From Lactuca virosa (taxonomy: Eukaryota; Streptophyta; Magnoliopsida; Asterales; Asteraceae): a stretch of 64,000 nt of DNA. Under the pieces are notes generated by a model. It ran no database searches, was not told the DNA's origin, and saw only the letters and a list, made by a program, of their open reading frames with translations. Where the stretch lies: contig CAKMRJ010005523.1 of NCBI GenBank assembly GCA_928212115.1, forward strand, positions 142,758,402 to 142,822,401, written 5' to 3'. Shown here piece after piece: positions 12,122-24,220 of the stretch. The number at the start of each line of letters is the position of its first letter. Positions within the stretch are counted from its first letter, which is position 1. The translations under genes were made by a program, and so were the position numbers.

Positions 12122-13234
12122 GCCGGAATATGAGTCGCGAGGACTCCGGAAAGGAGTGATGATTATGTTTAGCTGGGGTTTTGCAGCTGGAAGTAGAATG
12201 GTTAATTGATGGATTGGAATGTCGTTTTCCAGGGCAAGGATTGTGCGCTTTCAGTTTACGAGCTCGAAGGATTGAGTAGGCTTGTGACCCAGTATCAGGT
12301 TGTATTCCAGCTCGGGGTTAGTTGGTCGCCGGGATTGGCGACAGTAGTTTAGCGTTGGTAAGCGCGGGTGGGTCGATGTGGCATAAGTATTTTGGAGGTC
12401 CATTTCGCCTTGGATCTCTTGTATCGGATGGTAAGGATTGATTGTGCGATCTATAGCACTTTCGGGATTGTAGACTATGTCTTGGGAGTGGTTATAGCAT
12501 GTTTTAGGGCAAAGGTTGATTTAGCTACTGCAGTTCAGCTGTGGATGATTGAGCTGGTGAGTGAGTCAGGGTGCGAGTCCCTGAATGATATGATTTTTTT
12601 TTGAGACGAGAGCAGAAGGATTGTTGGAACACTTTGGGAAAAAGGGGTATTATGTTGGAGGTCTGCGGACAGGGTCCCACAGGATGGTTATTCAGCATTT
12701 TTAGGATTCGGTGGTTTTAGTAATCGTTTTTGATTGGCGGATGGAGCGCCTAGGGAAGTAGCTCGTTGCTGGGATATTAGTTGGAGCACCCATCTATAGG
12801 TCTTCAAGATTCGAGTGTGGGATCATTCAAGCATTAGAGACTGTCGGTTTCACTGGGGATTGGCTGGTAATGGAGCACTAGTTGGGAAGAGTTGGTTGTC
12901 ATCAGATCGATCATTGGAAAGCGATGACGATTGGGAATTCTCCAACTTTCATGTATTGTGAAGACTTAGTCGAATCTAAGTGGGGGAGAATTATCCTGGG
13001 GTTCAGAAGCAGGAGTGGTTTTGGAAATTGGATAAGTTTTGCATCGTGTCAGGAAGGAAGACAACCCAAGTGGCTATTTGGTTTGAGGGTTGTGTGAGTT
13101 GGGAGTTCGGTAAAACTCCCCAGAATGTGAATCGCGTCTTCTCGGTGCTTGATAGCAGAATTTGGGGAATCAGGTTGGGATTCTAGCCATGAATTAAGTT
13201 CAGTTGTGTGTTAGGTCGAGTGCGTGTTCGACCG

Positions 13235-13470
13235 GTATGGGAAGTGTTGTAAGATTGCGGGGGTAGCCGTAGCATTCACTAGCGATCAGGTAGTATGGAA
13301 AGTGTTGTAAGACTGCGGGGGTAGCCATAGCATTCACTAGCGATCAGGTAGTATGGAAAGTGTTGTAAGACTATAGGGGTAGCCGTAGCATTCACTAGCA
13401 GCAGATAGTGATAGGATTGATGTAAGTCTGTGGGTGTAGCCGCAGCATTCTCTAGGTTGGTAGATAGTAT
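13235..13470 (+). repeat. 58-bp tandem repeat, about 4 copies
   Basis: Units begin GTATGG(G/A)AAGTGTTGTAAGA at 13235, 13293 and 13351, giving a period of 58 bp. They contain GGGGTAGCC(G/A)TAGCATTCAC. A fourth, shorter and more diverged unit starts near 13405, and a partial one starts near 13461. No function assigned. Confidence 0.85.
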
Positions 13471-15121
13471 GAGCGCGTTGTTAGGACGCAGAAGGGACAG
13501 TAGTACCCACCAGTTCGGGTGTAGTAGTGAGGATATGGAAATCCACGAATAGGTTTATGAGTTTCCCCAGAGGGATTAGACCTGGTTAAGCCAGTGATAA
13601 GACTGTAGGAACATCACTACAGTTATGAGGTTAAGGAAGCAATGGATTGCTTAAGGTTTCTTGTGATGCAAGGTTACCATTGGTTAGGTAGCAATCGCTT
13701 TTAGCCGTGGATTCGGTAACCTTGGGGATAATCGTGGAAGTCTTCTCAGACTAGTTTTGTATTAGTAGAATCGGATCAAGCTCGATCGACTATGGGCTTT
13801 GTGGCGGGTGAATATGGAGTCAGTGATTCCCAAGTATGTACGTGGTAGTGATTCTTCGTGTGTATCTGTGGGTATTCAAGGTGGAAATAGGGTTGGTTCG
13901 GCTTTCGTGCTTGATACGATCTGAGTTATAGTTGCAATCGGATCTAGATTTCGACTATCATTTTATTCTATGGTCATGTGCGACCAAGGGTTGTAGGATT
14001 TTCCGTGGATAGCAACGTGTTCTATAGGTGAATCGTGCATGGTGGGGGTTTTAGCATCATGGCGCTGGTGTATGTTGTGAAGGAGGTTGGTTAGGCCTTT
14101 TCTATTGGACAAGGTTGATAGTTTATCAGGAGCATTCCAGTCATAGGCTATGGGCCTAGTGATCTTAGTAGTTCATTCTTCTGTTGGAGTGCTTTCGGAA
14201 TGGACACATTGTTGAGGTTCAGATGAGTGTTACTCGGTTGTGGCGAATCAGAGGATTTTGGATGAGATGCAAGGATAGGTCCTTGGATTTCAAGTTATGG
14301 GTTAGACCCGAGTTATGTATATAGTGGTATTCCAATCTAGGGTATTCCATCGTGAGGATGACCGGAACCTACGATTGAGTGGACCTGACATGTTTGGTAT
14401 TCCGAACCGAGGGTTAATTAGGCCAAACATGTACGTGATACGAGGGTATTCCATCCTAGGGATGATTGGACCTGTTGTAGGCATGCCTGGTATTCCAGCC
14501 CGAGGCTGATTGAGCTAGGTATGAGTGTTCGTGCTTGTGAGATGATTGTTATATGTATGATGGTTCGGTAGTTAAAGGAAGCATTGTCTTATCGGCGCTT
14601 AAGGGTTCACCTCTCAGTTTGTCTCCCATTGTTCATCATATCCTTGGAAATTTTGTCATCAGAATTAGTTTTCGCCAGAAGGATTATCGAGTCTCTTTTG
14701 TCCAGTAAAGAGTTCTCGGCAGTAGAGTACGATATGTGGTTCTGCACTCTGGTAGGGACCTCAGGTTATCAGTGGTTGAGTAGCCAGTTAGGAGTTAAGT
14801 GCAATGAATTCTGCAATGATCCAGTGGGGGCAGTATGTTAGGGATCCAGACCCTCTCGAGACTTCAGATTTCGGATTGAGTAAATGTGATCATATTGCAA
14901 GGGATTCGTTTATCTTCAGCTTTAGAACCCTGCGAGGGTTGGTTACGGTTGCCTTGGAAAGGCTGGGGTTATGCTTCGGATTATGAATTTTCTTCGGGTT
15001 GGAATTTTCTATGGAGTTAGCCTCCATAGAAGATCGTCATACATCATGGTTGTGAATGTGCCCCTCGGGATTTCGGGTTGCCAGGATTGGTAAGAAACGA
15101 TTTCAAGGATGAAATCATATT

Positions 15122-15135
15122 AAGTGGGGGAGAAT
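15122..15135 (+). other. polypurine tract of element E
   Basis: AAGTGGGGGAGAAT directly precedes the 3' LTR (TGTAACGCCC at 15136). This is the normal site of plus-strand priming in LTR retrotransposons. A second copy of the same string lies at 12978-12992 inside the element. Confidence 0.8.
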
Positions 15136-15689
15136 TGTAACGCCCTGTTTCGAATAAAGTCCTAAGTCGAGGTTGTGGCCCGAAGAGCAGTCATCATAAG
15201 GATTAGGGCCTTTATAAAGGTAATATTTAGGCCCATTTGGATGTGGGTAATGTAGGTATGTGACCCAATAGCTCGGTTTTCACTTTGGGATCAAGGGTAA
15301 AACGGGAATGTAATATTTCAGACCTCTTTTATGAATTTTGGATGTTAGTTCGGTTGGGTTTCAGGATAAATAAAGTTTATAGAAGTGTGGGGCTTCTCGT
15401 TACCTTTCCGTGGATATAAGGATCATCGAAATCGGTTTTATAACGAAGAAGTTATGGCCTTCGGAAGTTTCGTGGTTTTCAGGCTTGGCCGAGTACGCGG
15501 GGCGTACACAAAGCGTACGCGGGGCGTACTAGTGAAGAAGGCAGTATGTAACGCCCGTAGATCCGGGCTAGTCAATTTAGAGATAATAGGGGTCGAAAAT
15601 TACTTTTTGAAAAAAGATTATTTAGAATAAATAATCTTAACCAAGTGGTAGAATATGTCTCAAGGGATCCGTACATATAAAGAACTCCG

Positions 15690-16570
15690 AAATCCGAGTT
15701 ATAACGAAGAAGTTATGGCCCGTCGAAGTTTTTCGGCAAAACCAGCACGGCATCGGGAGACGTAAATAGTGAATTTACGATAGAGTAACTTTTAGCCTTA
15801 GTGATTTAAATGAAAGTCGTAGAATATGTTAAACCGAGAACATCCATAAAAAAAACGCCCAAATCTGACTGCGTATGAGGAAGTTATGAATTTTCTAAGA
15901 TTTGGCATAGTAGTGCATGGCCCGAAACTCGAATTTTAGTTCGAGCGGTTTTTGGCCTACGCAACCTAAATGAGAGTTGAATATCTCATTAATAGGAACT
16001 CAACGATAAAAATACAGACGAAAACGGAGTCCATATGTAGAAGTTATGAATTTTACGCGGACATTTAACAGTGTAATCACCTCCTACTGTTAAATTTAAG
16101 ATCGGTTGAGAATTAGCCGACGGAGTAAAAATGAAAGTTGTAGATTTTATTTTTACCTACGTGTGGATATAAATAACGTCAAAAACGAAGCTCGTATGCG
16201 AAAGTTATGGACGAAGCTTAGTCTCTACTTTTCGAGCGCGGCGAATTCGATACAGTTTTGTAAATCCAAGATAGAATGAGAATTAGCCAACGGGGTCTAA
16301 ATGAAAGTTGTAGTACTCGTAAATACCAACGCATGGATATAAATAACGTCGGAAACGGAGCTCGTATGCAAAAGATATGGACGAAGCTTAGCCGCTACTC
16401 TTCGTGCGCGATAAATACGATACAATTTTTGTAAATCTGAGATAGAAGGAGAATTAGCCGACGGGGTCTAAATGAAAGTTGTAGTACTCGTCAATACCAA
16501 CGTTTGGATATAAATAACGTAGAAAACAGAGCTTGTACGCGGAAGATACGGACGAATCTTAGAGACTACT
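15690..16570 (+). repeat. ~165-bp degenerate tandem repeat in O1
   Basis: Recurring block containing AATGA(A/G)AGT(T/C)G and, further on, ...AAGTTATG. Anchor sites lie near 15810, 15970, 16129, 16301 and 16471, so the spacing is about 160-172 bp. O2 shows only about three anchors (22560-23100, minus strand), which accounts for much of the 321-bp length difference between the two LTRs. Confidence 0.7.
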
Positions 16571-17629
16571 TTACGATAAAATCTCTATAAATAAAGGATA
16601 AATCCTTCATATTTTCTTCACACCATAACCTCTCTTTCTCTCTCTAACTTCTCTCTAGCCTCCCTAAACCCCTCCAAAGTCTAGGGAACCTCCCTAGAAT
16701 GAGAAGGAAGCCACGGAGCGCCCGACGGCTCCGAGAAGAAAAGCTTTCGGCTCGGAAACGCTGCTCCAGCGAAGCCCGGTTTTTAATAAAAACTCGCTGT
16801 AAGTGAGCTACGCCTATACTATATTTAATATAGATTTTATTTAAATATAGTAACGTTATTAGGATCTTATAATAATTATTTGGGCTATTATTATGGGTTA
16901 TATAAGTGTCGTTATAATATCTTTTTAACCACTCGCGGTACGGGGAATCTGGTTTGGAGGGCCGCTTGGGTTGCTGGATTCAGAAGTGCTATATGCCGAA
17001 ATGATCCTGCCCTCCGGTGTTCCATGTCTGGCCCCTGTCTGTACGTAGTGGGTGAAGAGTATTGTTAATGCTTATATAATATTAATAATAGATAGACTAT
17101 TAATTAGTCTCGGTGAATATTAGACTAAACTTTAGCGATAATAATGCTAGGTTTCGTCGAAGGAAAATAGAATCGTTAAAAGCGAAGCGCTGCCCGAGTT
17201 TGGAATCATCACTTTAACAAGTGAGTGCATAGTTACTTTTATCTTACACATAGATACGAAGTATTTTATATAATCTATGTGCTATGTGTGCATATTATCT
17301 GTATACTTGCTATCTATGCTGGATGAACGATTTTATACAAGTTTTATATGACTTAAACTGTATATGTATTTTATATCTACATAATATGTTGGGTAAAACA
17401 TGGGTAGATGAAATATGAGTTGGATGATGAGTTGAGAGGTGATATAGACCATGAGGTAAGGGTGAGAGGTGGGCGATGTGAGAAGCCTTTTTCCCAAACG
17501 ATGTCCCCGTCATCTAGCAGAGTATGGATGACAACCACGAACTATTCTAGACAGTCCAGTGGAACACTAGCAAGCTCGCAACTTGTAGGTGTTGTGAACG
17601 ATGTGTTCACCCGGTGTACTCTAAACCCT

Positions 17630-17840
17630 AGCGATCATGCAGACTTGGTGCCTAAACCTTGGCGATCATGCAGACTTGGTGCCAAAACCCTGGCGACTAT
17701 GCGGACTTAGTGCCTGTTGCATAAACCTTGTCGATCATGCAGACTTGGTGCCAAAACCCTGGCGACCATGCGGACTTAGTGCCTGTTGTATAAACCCTGG
17801 CGACTATGCAGACTTAGTGCCCGTTGTGTAAACTATGGCA
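17630..17840 (+). repeat. short irregular tandem repeats in O1
   Basis: About six units of 31-39 bp with the core CGA(T/C)(C/T)ATGC(A/G)GACTT(G/A)GTGCC, starting near 17630, 17661, 17692, 17731, 17762 and 17800. The frames that read through them (the CCINLVDHADLVPKPW type) are repeat artefacts, not genes. Confidence 0.8.
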
Positions 17841-19177
17841 ACGATGGACTTCGTGCCGATTCCTTAGGATGATCCTTAGGAATGAATGAACGAGGAATAG
17901 CTGATTGTTAGGGTAGATCCTTAAGAATAAGGAAGATAATGGGGATGGGTAATTGGGTTAATTCTTTGATGATTAAATATAATATAGTTATATTATTGTG
18001 GGTTGAAAACCCTATGTACTCACCAGGTTACCCAACCTGACCCACTCCAGCTTATTTGTATCACAGGTGTCGATACGAAGCTACTTTGCACTGAGATATT
18101 AAAAAAGATGTAGATCACTAGTGTAAATGAAAGTAAGTTCTGTTTATGCTTATGTTCATGTATTATCGATGACATCCCAAGGTTTTAAAATGAATAAAAA
18201 TACATTTCTTCGGAAATGCTTTGATAACACATTTATCATGTTTTTCTGGGAACAAATTCCGCAACATTTTTATTAAAAGAAGTACTCTGATTTTTATAAA
18301 GCATAAACAAAATCGGTCTTTTCTGGCCGTGAAAATGGGGATGTCACACAGTACGCTGGGCGTACTGACCAGGATGGTCGCGAATGTTCTTCGGAGTACG
18401 TTGGGCGTACGCCAATCCGATCAGAACCCTATTTTAGGGTCTTGGACCCTATTTAAACACCTTATCTCATAACCTAACCCTAATATCTTCAGCCTCCAGC
18501 CCTCTAAACCCTAGAAATCGCCCTTAGCCCTCATTTGAGTGATTTTGGAGCTTGGAGGGCCATTAGAAGAGTATTTTGGGTGATTTGAAGAAGAAGGTGT
18601 CTAGAGAAGAAGCAAGGGATTGAAGAGAGCTTGTAGATCAAGAGGTTTTACATCATTTCTAGCCTATTGAAGGTATAAAGTTCTCATCTTGGTGCTTCTA
18701 CAACATAGATCTAGGTTCTCATGGATATTGTCCCTTTTTGGTTTCAAGAATGGATTTTTATGGTGCAAATCCGTTTCTGGACTTAGGCAGGAAAGTTTCC
18801 ATCTTGGAGGTCTTAATGGGTTCATGCAAGAGTTATGGTCATTTTCATGGTAGTAGATTGCTATACATTGAGTATGGATTCATGTGGGTCATATAAGTCA
18901 CCAAGTCAGTGACTTTATGGATTAAGACGTTAAGTAGAACTCAGATCTGTAATTTGGCCCTTGGTTTGAAGCATTAAGCACTTAATGGATTTTGTGCATA
19001 AGCCGTTTGTACGCTGGGCGTACAATGTAGTATGCCGCGCGTACATCCCTTTTACCCAGTACGCTAAGCGTACAGAAGAGGTAGGCTGGGTGTACGCTCT
19101 CAAGAGGGCTTGGGCCTTTGTGGACTTCGGACCATTATGCCCTAACGATTTTGGGCCTGGATTTACTGGTTGATGGG

Positions 19178-19291
<114 letters not shown>

Positions 19292-20455
19292 TTGGGCCAA
19301 TATTGGAATATTTGGGTCTATTGGGCCTTGTGGCCCGATATAGAAATGGACTTCGCAATTACGGGCCTCGGTTTGGGCCAATTCTTGGACTAGGTTGCTG
19401 TGGGCCTTCGTGGGCCAATTGTAAATAGGGTTATGGACTATGGAAAAATTATTGGGGTTGGGGATAAGGCCCATTAGAGAGGACTGGGCCCAATTTGAAA
19501 AATTGGGCCATATGTTGGGCTTTGGCCCATTACTTGACTTTTGGGCTTTGGAGTGTGAGCTGGACTTTGGGCTTGGGACCCAATTATTAATTGGGTATTG
19601 TTTGATGTTGACAGTTCAGGAATCTGTCAACCAACAGCTAGAGTTTTATTCGCGGGACGTCAGCAGTGCCAGGTCAGTTTTCCTCACTATACTCAAGGTT
19701 CTAAGGCACCAAGCCGGCACTTTGGATTGTTATCTGGTTATGTTATGCTAGTATGATCTGTTAAATCGGTATCCTAGAGGGTAGGATAATATTATATGAT
19801 ATGTGGTATGATCTGTTAGATCGGCATCCTGGTAGATAGGATGGTGTTATGTGCTACGTAGTATGATCCGTTAGATCAAGTGTTGTCTATAGACTGTTAT
19901 GTGATTATATATTATATGTGCACATGTTTGTTTGGCGGTTGAGGCTTATCTACTTTGTACGAAAGCCAATAGACCTGGGCATTCCAACCTGTTGGTTGTG
20001 GGCCGTGAGTATTCCATCCCGAGGATGACTACACTCATAGTATGTGGGCATTCCAACCTGTTGGTTGTGAGCCTAGGGTATTCCATCCCGAGGATGATTG
20101 GACCCATAGTATGTTGGCATTCCAACCGGATGGTTGAGGGCCTGGGGTATTCCAACCCGATGGCTGACTGGACCCACAGTATGTTGTTTATGGTTATATG
20201 TGTATTATTGTGGGTATGGGTATTTTGGGGGAACTCACTAAGCTTTCGGGCTTACAGTTTCAGTTTATTGTTTCAGGTACATCAGGGGATCGCGGCAAGG
20301 CGAAGGCATGATCGTACAGCTCCTCATGAATCGTTTATGTTTCTGGGAAACTCTGATATTATACATTTTGAAAACAAAGTTGTAATGATTTTTAATGGTT
20401 TGAAATGTTTTTAAAAGTTTCAAATTGGCCTGAATTTTATGGGTGTTACAATTGC

Positions 20456-20740
20456 AAGACCGCAGGGGGTGATTTGTTGTGGTACCGGGAGATCAACAAC
20501 ACAGAGTGACCAGAGTTTGATGGGACCCAGGATCCGATTGCTGCAATGAGATCAATTTCTGATGTTGAGGGTTGTTTTTACATTTGCTCTTATCCGGAGA
20601 ATTTGAGGGTTCGTTTCGCGCTGAATCTACTTTACTTGGGGGTGAAAGATTGGTGGAAATTTGTGACGGATGATTATACTCTTATAGAGCCTTATGCAGT
20701 GACATGGGAGAGATTTACAAAGATGTTTTGAGATAATTTC
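20456..20740 (+). pseudogene. gag of gypsy D, central part
   Basis: D coding resumes after E. One frame reads YREINNTE, stop, PEFDGTQDPI, then SDVEGCFYICSYPENLRVRFALNL and GVKDWWKFV, ending at TWERFTKMF, stop, DNF. This is the central Gag core also seen in A. It is cut at 20740 by solo LTR O2 and continues in the same frame at 23227. The join with the first part (8406) is out of frame near 20470, and two stops are present. Confidence 0.8.
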
Positions 20741-21898
20741 TGTGACATCCCCATTTTCACGGCCAGAAAAGACCGATTTTGTTTATGCTTTATAAAAATC
20801 AGAGTACCTCTTTTAATAAAAATGTTGCGGAATTTGTTCCCAGAAAAACATGATAAATACATTATCAAAGCATTTCCGAAGAAATGTATTTTTATTCATT
20901 TTCAAAACCTTGGGATGTCATCGTCAATACAGAAACATAAGCATAAACAGAACTTACATTCATTTACACTAGTGATCTACATCTCTTTTAAATCTCTCAG
21001 TGTAAAGTAGCTTCATATCGACACCTATGATACAAATAAGCTTGAGTGGGTCAGGTTAGGAAACCTGGTGAGTACATACGGTTTTCAACCCACAATAATA
21101 TAATCATTATGTTTAATCATCAAACAATCAATCAACCCAATTACCCATCCCCATTATCTTATTTACTCTTAAGGATCTACCCTAAGAATCAGCTATTCAT
21201 CGTTCATTCATTCCTAAGGATTATCCTAAGGAATCGACACAAAGTCCATCGATGCCATGGTTTACTCAATAGGCACTAAGTCTCAGAGTCGCCAGGGTTA
21301 TTCTCTTTTATCGACGGTATCGATTCCGAGACTCCTCTCACAACACATGTCAAGGGATTTTTAGAGTACAGCTGGTGAGCACACAGTTCAAAACACCTAC
21401 AGGTTGCGAGCCTGCTATTGTCCACTGGACTGTCTAGAATAGTCCGTGGTTGTCATCCATACTCTGCTGAATGACGGGGCCAACACATGGGTAAAAGGCT
21501 TCTCTCATGGTTTACCTCTCACCCTTATCTCATGGTCTATATCACCTCTCATCATTTTGTTTTTGTCACACAGCAACTATTTCATCTACCCATATTTTAC
21601 CCAACACATTTTGTAGATATAAAATACATATACAGTTTAAATCATTTAAAACATGTATAAAAATCTTTCACCCAGCACAGACGGCAAGTATACAGACAAT
21701 ATGCACACATAGCACGAAATTTATATTAAATACTTCATATCTATGTGTAAGATGAAAGAGACTATGCACTCACTTGATAAGGTGGTGACTCGGTACTCGG
21801 ACAACGCTTCGTTTACTTTAAAATAATTTCCTTCGACGAAACCTAGTATTATTACCACTAGATTTTAGTCTAATATTTACCGTGACTAATTATTAGTC

Positions 21899-21968
<70 letters not shown>

Positions 21969-23221
21969 AGCGTTTAAACAATATTTTCCAACCACTATGT
22001 ACAGACAGGGGCCAGACATAAAACACCGGAGGGCAGGATCATTTTGGCATATAGCACTTTTGAAATCCAACAACCCAGGCGGCCCTTCAAACTGGATTCC
22101 CCGTACCGCGAGTGGTTAAAAATATATTATAACGACACTTATATAACCCATAATAATAGCTCAAATAATTATTATAAGATCCTAATAACGTTACTATATT
22201 TAAATAAAAGCTATATTAAAAATTAGGTAGGCGTATCTTACCTACGAGGGGGTTTGGCTAGAAGCCGTGCTCTGCAGGGGCAGAACTTCCGAGCTGAAAA
22301 CTCTTCTTCTTGGAGCCGTCGAGCGCTCCGGGGCTTTCTTCTAGCGCTAGGGAGTTTTGGGAGGTTTAGAGAGAGAGTAGAGAGAGAAGGGTAGAGGTGT
22401 GAAGAAATGAGGGTGGAAGGGGTTGTATTTCTAGGGTGAAATATGGCTGAAATTAGTGCCACATGTCACCATCTAGTGGCAAGCCTTGGGGAGAAAGCAA
22501 TGGCCAAGATTGTGCCACGTCACCCCTTTTGCAGCAGCACCCTGCCGACTTCTAAACCCCATAACTTTCGCATACGAGCTCCGTTTTCGACGTTCTTTAT
22601 ATCCACGCGTAGGTAAAAATAAGATCTACAACTTTCATTTTGACTCCGTCGGCTAATTCTCGACCGATCTTCAATTTAACAGTACGAGGAGATTATACTG
22701 TTAAATGTCCGCGTAAAATTCATAACTTCTACATACGGACTCTGTTTTCGTCTGTCTTTTTACTGTTGAGTTTCTATTAATAAGATCTTCAACCCTCATT
22801 TAGGTCGCGTAGGCCAAAAACCGCTCGATCTAAAATTCGTGTTTCGGGTCGTGCACTGTTATGTCAAATCTTAGAAAATTCATAACTTCCTCATACGAAG
22901 TCAGATTTGGGTGTTCTTTTTTGTACGTTCTCGGTTTAACGTATACTATAACTTTTGTTTAGATCACTAAGGCTAAAAAGTATTCTACCATAAATTCACT
23001 ATTTACGTCTCCCGGTGTCGTGCCGGTTTTGCCGTAAAACTTCGACGGGCCATAACTTCTTCGTAATAACTCGAACTTCGGCGTTCTTTATATGTACGGA
23101 ACCCTTGTAACATATACTATGACTTGGTTAAGATTATTCATTCTAAATAATATTCTATTAAAAAGTCATTGTTGACGCTTATCGTCTCTAAAATGACTAG
23201 CTCGAATCTACGGGCGTTACA
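20741..23221 (-). mobile_element. solo LTR O2 (2.5 kb) in the D gag, inverted relative of O1
   Basis: In plus orientation it begins TGTGACATCCCC and ends CGGGCGTTACA, the reverse complement of the O1 ends. It is flanked by ATTTC at 20736-20740 and 23222-23226. With one TSD copy and the LTR removed, the D Gag frame reads straight through (...DNF then VPVVERE...), which is strong evidence for the boundaries. An (ATT)n microsatellite (about 21898-21964) lies where O1 has only a few repeats. Confidence 0.88.
21898..21964. repeat. (ATT)n microsatellite in O2
   Basis: About 22 ATT units. The matching place in O1 (near 17080) has only ATTATTAATA-like sequence. The minus-strand poly-Ile frame here is an artefact. 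Confidence 0.95.
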
Positions 23222-23226
23222 ATTTC

Positions 23227-24220
23227 GTACCAGTGGTTGAGAGAGAGATGTTGGCCCAAGAGTTTCTATCTCTCAAGCAGAAAAAAGAGACGGTGACTGA
23301 GATCACCAGGATGTTTCATAAGAGGGCTTTGTTTTTCCCAGAGCATGTGTCGACTGAGCAGGCATGTGTGAGTCGGTATTTGAGTATTCTAAGGAGGGAT
23401 ATTCGTGAGTTCGTGGCGAACACTTCGTATCGGATATTGGCTGAGCTACAGACCAATGCCAGGAGGAGAGAGATCGATTTGGAGACCCAGGTGAGAGAAG
23501 GAAGGGAGATTCAGACGATAGATAGGAGACCAGTGCAGTCACAGCCAACGACTAAGCGACCAATGCCCACTGACTCAAGAGCTAGAGGCAAGAAGGGTCG
23601 CACTTGCAGCAAGTGCGGCAATGGACATGAGGGACCCTGTTGGCCAGGGACTATTTGCTACATGTGTGGCGAGGAGGGCATATGGCTAAGGATTACCCTA
23701 AGGGATTTCGGGTTTGCTTCAATTGCAACCAGATAGGTCATTTGAGGGTTGAGTGTCCACAACTTGCATCTAGTACGATTCAGACTCTAGCCCCCGCGAC
23801 CCTGTGTATTACTGATGGCCGGAAGGGGAAGGCCGAGGCTCCGAGGGTTCGAAGGAGAGCATTTCAGTTGACAGCAGAGGAGGACAGAGCAGCTCCAGAT
23901 GTCATGGTTGGTATGTGTTCTTTATTTATTTTTGTTGAATTATTTATGTTTCTTATGATATTGTTCATGTTAGGTACTTTCCTTGCGAATTTTGTACCTG
24001 CACTTGTGTTGTTTGACTCGGGTACGAGTCATTATTTTTGTATCATCATCTTTTTGTTGTGGTTTTAGTATTGTATGGGAGGCCTTGAGCAGGACATTGA
24101 GAGTCTCTATACCTGATGAGCATCTGGTCTCTGCCACTTATATCTATCGGGGTTGTGTATTAGAGATTTTTGGTGTTGGGTATCCGATAGATTTTATCCC
24201 TATTATGATGGGAGATGTCT
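23227..24220 (+). pseudogene. gag C-terminus and protease start of gypsy D
   Basis: The first frame (to 23736) gives VERE, LAQEFLSLKQKKE, VSRYLSILRRDIREFV and a first zinc-binding CSKCGNGHEGPC. A frameshift near 23660 moves to a second frame (23640-24068) with CFNCNQIGHLRVEC, a CCHC nucleic-acid knuckle, and later LFDSGTSHYF, the aspartic protease active-site triad DSG. A further shift leads to a frame with SIVWEALSRTLRVSI and GDVLMGF. An AT-rich 63-bp piece (23911-23973) with GTATGT and TTAG ends interrupts the conserved spacer before the protease. The reading is cut by solo LTR M at 24220. Confidence 0.8.

Larger units (their letters stand above)
12122..15135 (+). other. non-coding interior of element E
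   Basis: About 3 kb where gag-pol should continue. No pol motif (DSG, YxDD, HHCC, DDE) could be found in any frame; the ORFs of 60-85 residues look random. It holds a 58-bp tandem repeat (13235-13470), a copy of the polypurine tract (12978-12992) and TATTCCA-CC-GAGGATGA repeats at about 14328-14510 that resemble the 69-bp repeats of the E LTR. Confidence 0.65.
15547..18348 (+). mobile_element. solo LTR O1 (2.8 kb) inside the E 3' LTR
   Basis: Begins TGTAACGCCCGTAG, ends GGGGATGTCACA, and is flanked by CAGTA at 15542-15546 and 18349-18353. The uninterrupted target is visible in the E 5' LTR as GGCAGTACGCTGGG near 8814, so the TSD is confirmed internally. It has no PBS, PPT or pol inside, so it is a solo LTR or a non-coding LTR-like unit. 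A TATA-like TCTATAAATA lies at 16584-16593 and is followed by a CT-rich leader. It is related to O2 (20741-23221) in the opposite orientation. Confidence 0.85.

Noticed and set aside
14584..14986. Two overlapping plus-strand frames as possible pol of element E
   Set aside because: No protease, RT or integrase motif is visible and the surrounding 3 kb is non-coding.
17408..17831. Overlapping plus-strand frames (KPWRSC, HADLVPKPW repeats)
   Set aside because: They follow short tandem repeats in solo LTR O1 and have no Gag or Pol features or support as a gene.
21870..22073. Poly-Ile frame on the minus strand
   Set aside because: Translation of the (ATT)n microsatellite in solo LTR O2.
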